Source of the DNA: Anaerolineae bacterium
GTDB taxonomy: Bacteria; Chloroflexota; Anaerolineae; Aggregatilineales; UBA2796
Reading direction: 5' to 3'
NCBI GenBank assembly: GCA_020851855.1
Contig: JADZBY010000105.1
Location: forward strand, 1-17,735
DNA: 17,735 nucleotides
A program made the position numbers and the translations under genes. How positions within the stretch are numbered: the first letter of the stretch is position 1; every line of letters starts with the position of its first letter. Under the pieces are notes generated by a model, which was given only the letters and a program-made list of their open reading frames with translations, was not told where the DNA came from and searched no databases. This document shows positions 6,152 through 14,800 of this stretch, piece by piece.

Positions 6152-8302
6152 ATGCCCATCAAAGACTTCTGGACCCGCCTGACTGGCGCCCCTGCACAGA
6201 ACAAGACCCAGGAAGATGAGCTTCGCCAATACCTTGAGGCGGGCGACGAGGCGCGCCGCAACCACCGCCCCGACGAGGCCATGCGCCACTACGCGGAAGG
6301 GCTGGAGCAGGCCCGGCAAAGCGGCGCGACACACGCCCAGGAAATCTTCCTGGGGCTGATCGGGGCGCTGCACGCCGATCAGAACCGCTTTGAACAGGCC
6401 GAAGAAGCGTTCAACGAGGCGCTGCGGCTGGCCGATGCGTCCGGCGAGGTGTTTCGGCGGGCGCGCGCCTTGCTCAACCTGGGCGCATACAATGTCCGGC
6501 GCGGCGACCTGGCGAAGGCGCAGAACCTTTCCGAGCAGGCGCTCGATTTGGCGCGCAAGGCGAATGACAGCGCGACCGTGGCGCTGGCGCTGGGCAACCT
6601 TGCCGACGTGTTTCTCAAGCAGCACAACCCATCCTATGCCCTGCGCCTGCTCAAAGAGGCCGCGCCGCAGGCCCTCGGCCATGCCCAGCAGGCCGCATAC
6701 CTTCTGGGCCGCATCGGGCAGGCGCATCTGGCCCTGAACGATCCCGATCAGGGCCGAAAATACCTGATGCAGGCCGTGCGCCTCGCCGAACAGAACAACC
6801 AGCCCACCCAGGAATTGCTGTGGTCGGTCATGCTGGCCGACCAGCTCTTCCGAGAGGGCACCATGGAAGAGGCGCTGCGCTCATACCGCCGCGCCGAAAA
6901 CCTGGCCGAGCAGGTGGCCATCCTGCCGCCCGAATACGACGCCACGCGCGTGCGCGCCAACGAGGCGGCGGCGCTCACCCAACTGGGCCGCTCTGCCGAG
7001 GCGCTTGATCTGGCCACGCGCGTGCTGGAACAGGCGCGCGCTGCCGGCGACGCGACCACGGAAGGCAAGATGCTGACCGTGCTGGGCAGCGTCCACCAGG
7101 CGCTTGGCAACAGCGACGACGCCATCGCCGCGCTGGAAGCGGCGCTCGACATCTACACGAATAAGATCAAAGACGACGCCGAGCGAACACGGGCCATGAT
7201 CGTCCTCGGCGGGCTGTACCAGGATGCCGGACAGGCGGAAAAAGCGCTCGCCCTCTTCGAAGAAGCGCTCAATCAGGCCGGCGAAGAAGACTTCGCCGGT
7301 CGTGCGCATACCTTGCGGCGCATCGGCGCGGCGCTCCACAAGCGCGGCGACTGGCCGGGCGCGCTGGAAAAGTGGCAGCAGGCGCTCGCCCTCTTTGACA
7401 AGGCGGGCGAACATACCCAGATGGCGCGCCTGCTGTGTGACATGGGCATGACGCGGCGCATGTTGTCCGGCCTGAACGCGGCCATGCCGGACTTCGAGCG
7501 TGCCACTGTGCTCTTGAGCCAGGTCCGCGACGCCGCAACGCGCGGGCTGGTCCTCTCCAACGTGGCCAACCTGTACACCGACCTGGGCGAAGTTGAGACG
7601 GCAAAGTCCTTCTACGAGGAAGCGCTCAATCTGGCCCGCCAGAACGGCCAGCGCCGCGTGGAAAGCCTGCGGCTGGGCAATTACGCCTGGTATCACATCA
7701 TGGTTGGCCAGCCGCGTGAGGCGATCCGGCTTCTTGAACAGGCGTTGCCCATCAGCCGCGACCTGAAGGACCCGATCATGATCGGCGTGCAGACCAACAA
7801 TCTGGCGCAGGCGTATCATGAACTGGGCGATTACACAAAGGCCGAGATTCTGTACCGGCAGGCGCTTCAGGAGATCGAAAATCAGCCCGATCCGAAGTGG
7901 GCGGCGATGTTCCGCTCCAACCTGGGGCGCACGTTGGTGGCGCAGAACCGGCTGGATGAGGCCGTGAGCGTGCTGGATGAGGCGCTCAAGGTGGCGCGCG
8001 CCGTCCGTGACCAGGAGATCGTGGCGCGCACGCTGTCCCGGCTGGGCGAGGCCTATTTCCGCCTGGGCCGCCTGAACGAGGCCGAGACTGCCGCCGCCGA
8101 ATCTGAAGGGCTGGCGCGCAAGTGGGGCTATCGTAAAGGCCAGGCCGACGCGCTCATGGTTCGGGCGAGCATCGCTGAGGTGCGCAACGACCAGGATGGC
8201 CGGATTCGCTACCTTCGCGAGGCGCGCCGCCTGTACAACATCGTGCATGACCCGCTGGCCGACCAGATCGACGAGATTCTGGCCCAGGTGCAGGGTAGCT
8301 GA
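6152..8302 (+). CDS. large tetratricopeptide-repeat protein
   Basis: The product has 716 residues with no signal peptide or membrane segment, so it is probably cytosolic. After a short head (MPIKDFWTRLTGAPAQNK) almost the whole length is paired amphipathic helices of the 40-residue TPR type. Typical pieces are ALLNLGAYNVRRGDLAKAQN, VLGSVHQALGNSDDAIAALE, NLAQAYHELGDYTKAEILYR and LGEAYFRLGRLNEAETAAAE. By eye there are about 15-17 repeats, which should form a superhelix for protein binding. No enzymatic, DNA-binding or kinase domain is visible, so its partner is unknown. ATG 6152 is chosen for its Shine-Dalgarno (TGAGGA, 6 bases away) and because the longer option at 6068 lies in the -10 box. 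It converges on the dehydrogenase gene with only 18 bases between. Confidence 0.9.
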   Translation: MPIKDFWTRLTGAPAQNKTQEDELRQYLEAGDEARRNHRPDEAMRHYAEGLEQARQSGATHAQEIFLGLIGALHADQNRFEQAEEAFNEALRLADASGEVFRRARALLNLGAYNVRRGDLAKAQNLSEQALDLARKANDSATVALALGNLADVFLKQHNPSYALRLLKEAAPQALGHAQQAAYLLGRIGQAHLALNDPDQGRKYLMQAVRLAEQNNQPTQELLWSVMLADQLFREGTMEEALRSYRRAENLAEQVAILPPEYDATRVRANEAAALTQLGRSAEALDLATRVLEQARAAGDATTEGKMLTVLGSVHQALGNSDDAIAALEAALDIYTNKIKDDAERTRAMIVLGGLYQDAGQAEKALALFEEALNQAGEEDFAGRAHTLRRIGAALHKRGDWPGALEKWQQALALFDKAGEHTQMARLLCDMGMTRRMLSGLNAAMPDFERATVLLSQVRDAATRGLVLSNVANLYTDLGEVETAKSFYEEALNLARQNGQRRVESLRLGNYAWYHIMVGQPREAIRLLEQALPISRDLKDPIMIGVQTNNLAQAYHELGDYTKAEILYRQALQEIENQPDPKWAAMFRSNLGRTLVAQNRLDEAVSVLDEALKVARAVRDQEIVARTLSRLGEAYFRLGRLNEAETAAAESEGLARKWGYRKGQADALMVRASIAEVRNDQDGRIRYLREARRLYNIVHDPLADQIDEILAQVQGS

Positions 8303-8320
8303 CGCTCAGGCCCGCCCGGC

Positions 8321-9907
8321 TCAGGGCAGGATCACCTGCGTGGCGTGCCGGACAAAATCCAGGGTGCGGAACTCGTCCATCAGGTTTTCCGGCAGGGGAT
8401 GGTCGAGCGTGACGATGCTCAGCGTGTGCCCGCCCTTTTCGGAGCGCCCGGTGCGCCACGATGCGATGTTCAGGCCGTGCTGCGCCATGAGCGTGCCCAC
8501 CTTGCCGATGACGCCCGGCACGTCGTAGCTGCCGAAGATGAGCATGATGCCGCTGGGCACGAAGTCGCCCAGGTACTCGTCAATCTGGACGATGCGCGGC
8601 TCGCGGCGGTTGAACAGCGCCCCGCTGATCACCTGCCGCTGGCCGCCTTCCCAGTTCACCTCGCAGCTCACCAGGTTTGCGTAATCGGTTGCGTTCAGGT
8701 CCTTCGTCTGGGTGACGTGGATGCCGCGCTCCATAGCCACCAGCGGCGCGTTGATGTAGTTCACCGAGTCGCCCAGCACCGGCGCGAGCATCCCCTTGAG
8801 CAGCGCGACCGTCAGCGGCTTGACCATGCCATCCAACTCGTCGCCTCGGTATTCGACCGCCACGCGGCGGATGCGGCCCCGCGCCAGATGGTGTTGCAAC
8901 GCCCCGATGCGCTCGGCGAGGTTCAGGTACGGCTGCATGGCCTCGAAGGCGCGCCCCGGCAAGAACGGCATGTTCACCGCGTTGCGGTAATCCACGCCGC
9001 GCAGCGCATCGAGCACCTGACCGACGATGTGCATACTCACGTCGCGCTGGGCTTCGCTGGTCGAATCGCCCATGTGCGGCGTGTGAATCACGTTGGGCAG
9101 GCCGATGAGCGGCGAGCCAACCGGCGGCTCGTGCGCGAACACATCGAGCGCCGCCCCCGCCACACGCCCATCCTGGAGCGCTTCTGCCAGCGCGCGCTCG
9201 TGGATGGCCTGCCCGTGCGCCGCGTTCACGATCCACACGCCCGGCTTCACCTGTGCGAACGCCTCGGCATCGAGAACATGTTCCGTTTCGGGCGTCGGCG
9301 CGCAGTGCAGGCTGATCACGTCACTGCGGGCCAGAATCTCGTCCAAGCCGACCAGCTTAGCGCGCAAGCCGTTCAGCTGGCTCTCTGCGACATACGGGTC
9401 ATAAGCGATCACGTCCATGCCGAAGGCCAGCGCCCGCTCCGCCACCTGCCGGCCCACTCTGCCTAGCCCGATCAGGCCCAGCGTCTTGCCGTAGAGTTCC
9501 ATGCCGGTGTGGCCTTCGCGCGTCCATTCGCCCCGGCGCAGGTCATGGTGGCCGGTGACCACGCGGCGCACCAGGGCGAGCATCAGGGCAAAGGTGTATT
9601 CGGCGGTCGAGATGGCATTCACGCCGGGCGTGTTCATGACGATGATGCCGCGCGCCGTGGCCCGCTCCATGTCAAAGCCGGCCAGGCTGACTCCGGCGCG
9701 CCCGATGACCTTCAGGCGCGTTGCCGTGTCGAGCAGTGCGGCGTCGATGGCCAGCTCATCGCGAATGATGAGCGCGTCGGCGGTGGGCAGCGCCCGGCGG
9801 ATGCGCTCCGGGTCGAACGTCTCAACGAGGGTCACGTCCGGGGCATGGCGCAACACGTCAAGCGCCTGCGCGGTCAGCGGCGTGCCGACGACGACCGAGT
9901 GGACCAT
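8321..9907 (-). CDS. SerA-family D-2-hydroxyacid (3-phosphoglycerate-type) dehydrogenase with altered active site
   Basis: Long-form SerA proteins oxidise 3-phosphoglycerate with NAD in serine synthesis. The 528 residues match that layout: split substrate domain, Rossmann motif GLGRVG (147-152) with Asp170 suited to NAD, intervening (ASB) domain (about 310-445), and C-terminal ACT domain (about 453-528, starting near IMLIFGSYDVPGVIGKVG). Glu260 (DVFAHEP) and His278 (TPHMGDST) of the catalytic triad are present. The usual triad Arg in N-A/C-A/S-R-G is His231 (VNAAHGQAIHE). The loop normally read as GVGVDNVD is GVSLAGFD (72-79), which lacks the conserved Asn. The fold is certain but PGDH activity is doubtful; a related hydroxyacid or regulatory role is possible. 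ATG 9907 is supported by GGAGA 9 bases upstream and by normal family length. It lies 93 bases downstream of the TPR gene on the same strand. Confidence 0.88.
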   Translation of the reverse strand: MVHSVVVGTPLTAQALDVLRHAPDVTLVETFDPERIRRALPTADALIIRDELAIDAALLDTATRLKVIGRAGVSLAGFDMERATARGIIVMNTPGVNAISTAEYTFALMLALVRRVVTGHHDLRRGEWTREGHTGMELYGKTLGLIGLGRVGRQVAERALAFGMDVIAYDPYVAESQLNGLRAKLVGLDEILARSDVISLHCAPTPETEHVLDAEAFAQVKPGVWIVNAAHGQAIHERALAEALQDGRVAGAALDVFAHEPPVGSPLIGLPNVIHTPHMGDSTSEAQRDVSMHIVGQVLDALRGVDYRNAVNMPFLPGRAFEAMQPYLNLAERIGALQHHLARGRIRRVAVEYRGDELDGMVKPLTVALLKGMLAPVLGDSVNYINAPLVAMERGIHVTQTKDLNATDYANLVSCEVNWEGGQRQVISGALFNRREPRIVQIDEYLGDFVPSGIMLIFGSYDVPGVIGKVGTLMAQHGLNIASWRTGRSEKGGHTLSIVTLDHPLPENLMDEFRTLDFVRHATQVILP

Positions 9908-9975
9908 GGTGGCGTATCTCCAGGGCAGAAAACGAGCGACTAAGGGAATCCGCAAAGAATTGTAACGCCGCCCGT

Positions 9976-9994
9976 CGCACACCGGGTCTGTGCG
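9976..9994 (-). other. short stem-loop before the dehydrogenase gene
   Basis: CGCACA (9976-9981) and TGTGCG (9989-9994) are perfect inverted repeats around a 7-base loop. They lie in the 93-base gap between the TPR stop and the dehydrogenase start. No T-run follows on the minus strand, so it is not a clear terminator. It may partly insulate or punctuate the transcript. Confidence 0.4.
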
Positions 9995-10000
9995 TGCGCC

Positions 10001-10693
10001 TTATGACCGGCCAGGCGGGAGTTTTGAGGCGGTATTCTTCTTGTCGGCTTTGGCAGGCGGCGCGCCCGACTCGATTTCGGCGGTGTCTTTTTTGCCCGCT
10101 TTGCCTTTTTTCGCCGGCTTGCTCGCCTTTTTCACGGCGTCGGGCACTTGGCCCTCGATCTCTTTGCGCCAGGCGCGCGCATCTTTTAGACGCTTGTCGT
10201 TCGCTGGAAACAACGTGAGCGCGCGGTCGATGTCCTGCAACGCCTGGATGTCGTCGCCAAGCTGGTGGCGCGTCACGGCGAGGTAAAAGTGCACCTCGGC
10301 CCGCCGCGCGCCCGGCGCTTTGAGCGCTTCCAGGAAGTGCGCCTGCGCGGCGTCGTAGTCGCCTTCGCCGAAACGCAACATGCCCAGCCCAAAGTGCGCC
10401 AGCCCTTGCCGTTTATTCAGCCGGAGCGCGTACGCAAAATCCTGCTCGGCCTCTTGCCGCCGCTCCATCTCCACGAAGAACAGGCCGCGCGTCGTGTAGT
10501 AATCCGGGTTGTGGCGGCTGTAGTAGATCGCCTCGGAAATGTCGGCCAGGGCGTCGTCCAGGTTGTGCGCCTCGAAGTTCTTGAGCGCCCGGCGGTAATA
10601 TTGCTCGCCCGTCGCCGCCTTCAGCCCCAGGCCACGCGCAATGCCGCGCCCTTCGCTGTGGGGCGGATCGCCCTGGTTCGCGTTGTTCGTCAT
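10001..10693 (-). CDS. TPR protein with Lys/Ala-rich C-terminal tail
   Basis: The product has 230 residues and no signal peptide or membrane segment. Residues about 30-165 form roughly four TPR units, for example DYYTTRGLFFVEMERRQEAE and AHFGLGMLRFGEGDYDAAQA. Residues 183-230 are a low-complexity basic tail with about 12 lysines (KKASKPAKKGKAGKK, then KADKKNTASK), resembling histone-H1-like or anion-binding tails. It overlaps the upstream kinase gene by four bases (ATGA, 10690-10693), so translation is coupled; GAGGA also lies 9 bases upstream of the start. Residues 48-124 align without gaps to residues 42-118 of that kinase, with about 31 of 77 identical. I infer a partner or scaffold of the kinase pair. 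The target of the basic tail is unknown. Confidence 0.85.
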   Translation of the reverse strand: MTNNANQGDPPHSEGRGIARGLGLKAATGEQYYRRALKNFEAHNLDDALADISEAIYYSRHNPDYYTTRGLFFVEMERRQEAEQDFAYALRLNKRQGLAHFGLGMLRFGEGDYDAAQAHFLEALKAPGARRAEVHFYLAVTRHQLGDDIQALQDIDRALTLFPANDKRLKDARAWRKEIEGQVPDAVKKASKPAKKGKAGKKDTAEIESGAPPAKADKKNTASKLPPGRS

Positions 10694-11829
10694 CCGCCAT
10701 CCTCGCCAAACGCGCCCGACGGGCCGGCGGCAGGCAGCACGACGACGAAGCGCGCGCCGCCTTCCGGGCCGTCTTCGACCCAGATGCGCCCGCCGAGCGC
10801 TTGCAGTGCGTGCCGGCAGAAGGTCAGGCCCAGGCCCGGACCGCGCCGCCCACGCAACGCCGACTTGGGGACCTGGTAGAACTTGCCGAAGATCAGCTCG
10901 CGCACGCCGTGCGGCACGCCGTTGCCGGTATCGGTCACGCTCAGCTCTACAAAGGTGCGCTCGCCGCCATCCGGGCGGAGCACACGGCCCTCAATGCGGA
11001 TTTCGCCGCCGGTGGGCGTGTGGCGCAGCGCGTTGTCCAGCAGGTGGCCGACGACTCGCGTCAGCAGCGTCTCGTCGCCCAATGCCTGCGGCAGATCACG
11101 CCCGACCCGGTTGAGCAAACGGATGCTGTGCTCGGCGGCGTGCGCTTGCCGCTCTGGCAGGGCGCTTTCCACCACGACGTGCAACGTCACGGGAACCGGG
11201 CGGATCAGGCGGCGGCCCAGTTCCATCTCGCGCAGCTCGATCAGCGTCTCGATCAGGCGCAACTGGGTATTGCCGTTGGTCAGCGCAATGTCCACCACCT
11301 GCGCCACGTCCTCGGTATCGCCCGATTCGACCATATCCTGCACCAGCCGCAAGCTGCTGACGATGCCGGTCAGCGGGCTGCGCACGTCGTGGATGACCAT
11401 GTCCACGATCTCTTCGGTGAAATTGCCCAACATCGTCTCGCGGCTGGCATCGCGCACCATGAGCAGGGGGCCGGAAAACTGCCCTGCACCGTTCAACAGG
11501 TAATCGTGCGCCGCCGCAAGGTTGCCGCGCAGCACGGCGATCATGCCGAGTCCGTAGCGCGCGGGCCAGTGCGACGTGTCAAGCTCCAGGGCGCGACGGA
11601 AATCGGCCTCGGCGTCGGCCAGCCGGTGGAGTTCCAGAAAGCACAGGCCGCGCGTGCTGTACAGATCGGGGCGCTGCGGGTCAAAGCTGATCGCCTCGGC
11701 CAGGGCGCTGAGGGCGGCGGCCCAGTCGCCATGTCGGTGAGCGACAAGCGCAATCTGCAACGAATTTTCCGCCGTGGCGCGCCGGACCTCAAGCTCTTGC
11801 AGGGCGAGATCGGGGTCGGAATTGGGCAT
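10690..11829 (-). CDS. TPR-containing histidine kinase (apparent chimera)
   Basis: The product has 379 residues and no membrane segment, so it is soluble. Residues about 20-118 are three TPRs. Residues 119-131 (SGPLLMVRDASRE) match the last strand of a PAS domain and its exit. HisKA follows with His147 in HDVRSPL. The ATPase domain has the N-box LLDNALRH (263-270, Asn266), G1 DTGNGVP (300-306), F-box FGKF and G2 GRRGPGLGL (327-335), so autophosphorylation looks possible. No receiver domain is fused. Its kinase half is close to that of the upstream large kinase (about 32 of 47 identical over residues 322-368), and its TPR half is close to the downstream TPR protein. It starts 36 bases after the large kinase stop and overlaps the TPR gene by four bases. 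The Shine-Dalgarno is weak, so it may depend on coupling. The response regulator is not in this window. Confidence 0.9.
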   Translation of the reverse strand: MPNSDPDLALQELEVRRATAENSLQIALVAHRHGDWAAALSALAEAISFDPQRPDLYSTRGLCFLELHRLADAEADFRRALELDTSHWPARYGLGMIAVLRGNLAAAHDYLLNGAGQFSGPLLMVRDASRETMLGNFTEEIVDMVIHDVRSPLTGIVSSLRLVQDMVESGDTEDVAQVVDIALTNGNTQLRLIETLIELREMELGRRLIRPVPVTLHVVVESALPERQAHAAEHSIRLLNRVGRDLPQALGDETLLTRVVGHLLDNALRHTPTGGEIRIEGRVLRPDGGERTFVELSVTDTGNGVPHGVRELIFGKFYQVPKSALRGRRGPGLGLTFCRHALQALGGRIWVEDGPEGGARFVVVLPAAGPSGAFGEDGG

Positions 11830-11865
11830 GATGGTCGCGCTTTCTGTTCGGGAGTCTGTCGTCTG

Positions 11866-14800
11866 TCAGGTAGCGAGCGGCAGCGTGAAGACGAACGCCG
11901 CGCCGCCTTCTGGTCCGTTTTCTACCCAGATTTTACCACCATGCGCTTCCACGGCGAGTTTGCAGAAGGATAGCCCGATGCCGGTCCCACGCCGCCCGCG
12001 CAGCGCCGAGCCTTGCACCTGGACAAATTTCTCGAAGATGCGCTCGCGCATGTCCACCGGCACGCCATTGCCGGTATCCACGACGGCCATGCGCGCCTGA
12101 TAGCCCTGGGCGAGCGAGCCGTTCACCTGCTCCGTGGCAACCTCGATGCGCACCTCACCCTGACTCGGCGTGTGCCGGATGGCATTGTCCAGCAGATTGG
12201 AGACGACCCGGCTGACCAGGTATTCGTCAATGCTGACCAGCGGGAAATCGACCGGGACGCGGTTTATGACGCGGATGTGCTCGTTGTTCGCCGCACTCAG
12301 CCGCGCGGCGATGCTCTTTTCTACCATCGCGTGCAACGATACGGCGTTCTGGTGCAGAAGCATCTGCCCGGCTTCGAGCTTGCGGATGTCGAGCAGCGAA
12401 TCGACCAGCCGCAACTGCATCTCGACATGATCGAGCGCCGCCGCGATGCTCGTGCCCAGGTCGGCGTACATCTCCATCTCGATCAGGTCACGGATGAAGT
12501 TGAGGTTGCCCTTGATGCCGAGCGCCGGGCTGCGCAGGTCGTGGACGAGCGTATCGGTCATGTCGTCCTGGAAGCGCTTGAGCGCCATTTCCTGGCTGAC
12601 ATCGCGCAGGACGAGCAGCCGCCCGCCGGTTTCGCCCTCGTTGCCTTGCACCGGCAGCGTGATCTCTTCTACATCGCGAGTCGTCCCGCCGGACTGGACC
12701 TGGTAAGCGCGCCGGGTCAGCCGCGTCGGGGAAGCGCGCACTTCGGCCAACATCTGCCGGACCTGCGCGATCCAAAATTCCAGGTTGGGGATGCCGGTCA
12801 GCTCGCGGCGGACGCGCACGATCAGGCGCAGCACGTTCTGGCCGGTGAAATGGTGCAGCGGATAGCCGAGCAGGTGCTCCGCCGCCCGGTTAGCCAGCGC
12901 CAGCGTGCCCTTCTGATCGATGAGCACCATGCCGTCGCGCGCCGAGTCCATGATGAGCTGCATCCGGTCGCGTCCGGCGCGCACTTCTTCGAACAGACGC
13001 GCGTTCTCGATGGCGATGGCGGCCTGGCTGGCCACCAGGTCGAAGATGCGCGTTTCGTTGTCGGTGTAATAATGGGCGTCGCGCCAGGTGATGATCAGGA
13101 CGCCAAAGACCTGATCGCCGCGCCGCAACGGGATGCGCGCGATGGCCCCATACCCCACCGTGCGAAACTCGCCCGGAGCCTGGATGTCGCGCATGACCGG
13201 GATGAGCAGCATCCGCCGCGAATGCACGACCTGATAGGTGCGCCCATCGCGCGAGGGGCGGCTGGCCTCGACGTTTTGCCGCCCATCCAGCCACAGGCTG
13301 GCCCCGAAGGTCAGCGTATCGGTCGCCGCATCGTACAGGTACAGGTGCACGTCCTTGGCCTGGGCGATGATCAGCGTGTATTCGACGATCAGGTTCATCA
13401 CTTCCTGGAGCGTCGAGGACGAGAGCAGCTCCAGGGACAGGTTTCTGAGCTTGATCAGCGTCTCGATCTGCTGCTGGCGCTCGTTGAACAGGCGCGCATT
13501 GCCCAGCGCGATGGCGGCGTGCTCGGCCAGGTTCACCAGGAAGCGCTCGTCCGATTTGGTGAAGCCGTCGCGGCGGCTGCTCTCGACGTTGAGCGCGCCG
13601 ACCCGCTCGCCGTTGTTGATGATCGGCACGCACAGTTCCGAGCGCATGTGCGGCAGGCTGGACGGGTAATAGTCCGGGTCGGCGTCCGTATCGCCAATGT
13701 TCGCGATCTCGCCGCTGCGCAGCACCCGCCCGATCACGCCCTCGTTGCGGCGCACCGATTGCACGATGGGCGGCAGCAAATCGCCCTGCCGGTAGCGCTC
13801 CACGAGCGACAGGCTCTCCGGGTCTTCGGTGACCAGGGCGAATCCGCACAGGTCCGCCCGCGTCACCTGCAAGGCTGTCTCCAGCACATCCGCGATGATG
13901 GCGTCCAGGTCCAGTGAGCCGGATATCTTGCGTGAAATGGCCTCGATGGACGACAGCTCCGCGACGCGGTTATCCAGTTCCGCATCGGTTTGGCTGAACA
14001 ACTGGGCGTTGCGGATGGCCGTCGCCGCCTGGTTGACCATAGCCTCGACCAGTTGGCGCTGCCGGCCCGTGACGGCGCGCGCTTTGCGATAACCGAGCGA
14101 CAGCGCGCCAAACGCCTTTTCCTGGCTGACCAGCGGGATGACGAGCAGGCTCTGCAAGCCCTGGTCGTGCAGCGCATCCACATCAGCGCTGTCCTGGGGC
14201 AGCATGATCGACTTGCCCGACTGAAGCGCCAGTTCGACGCTGGGCGGCGGCGTCTGGCGGGAAGGCGTGTTCAGGCCACGCTGGGCGAGCAAGACGAGCG
14301 CGCCATCCGGCTCCAACAGGCGCAGCGTCAGCGAGTCCGGGTGAAGCAGGTCCGATAGCTCGTCGAAGACCTTCTCGGCCACGTCGCTCAAATCGAGCGT
14401 CGAGGTAAACGCCCGCGACGCATCGACCAACCGCGACAGCTCGTAAGCGCGGGCGCGCGTATCCTCGTGCAGGCGCGCATTGGCCACCGCCACGGCCACC
14501 TGGTTGGCCAGCGTGTTCATCAGGTCCAGCTCCGTTTTAGAGAACTGGTGCGCTTGCTGGTAGAACATGGCCAGGAAGCCGATGACCTGCTCGCTGGCGA
14601 CGAGCGGCACGGCCAACAAGCCGGTGTAGCCTTCCACTTCGGCGAGGCTGCGCCAGCCACGCCCGCGCGGATCGGCGTGCACATCGGAGATGGCGACCGG
14701 CTCCGTCTGGCTCAGGATTTGAATCGGCCCGCTGCCGTCGTCCTGGTGTACGATTTCCTGGAACTGGGCGATGTAGTCGTCGCTCAGGCCGATGGCATAG

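Noticed and set aside
9976..9994. intrinsic terminator between the TPR gene and the dehydrogenase
   Set aside because: The stem is only six base pairs and no T-run follows on the transcribed strand.
12013..13917. 634-codon frame antisense to the giant kinase
   Set aside because: It mirrors the GAF and kinase domains, has Asp/His/Gln-rich low-complexity composition, and has no promoter or ribosome site.
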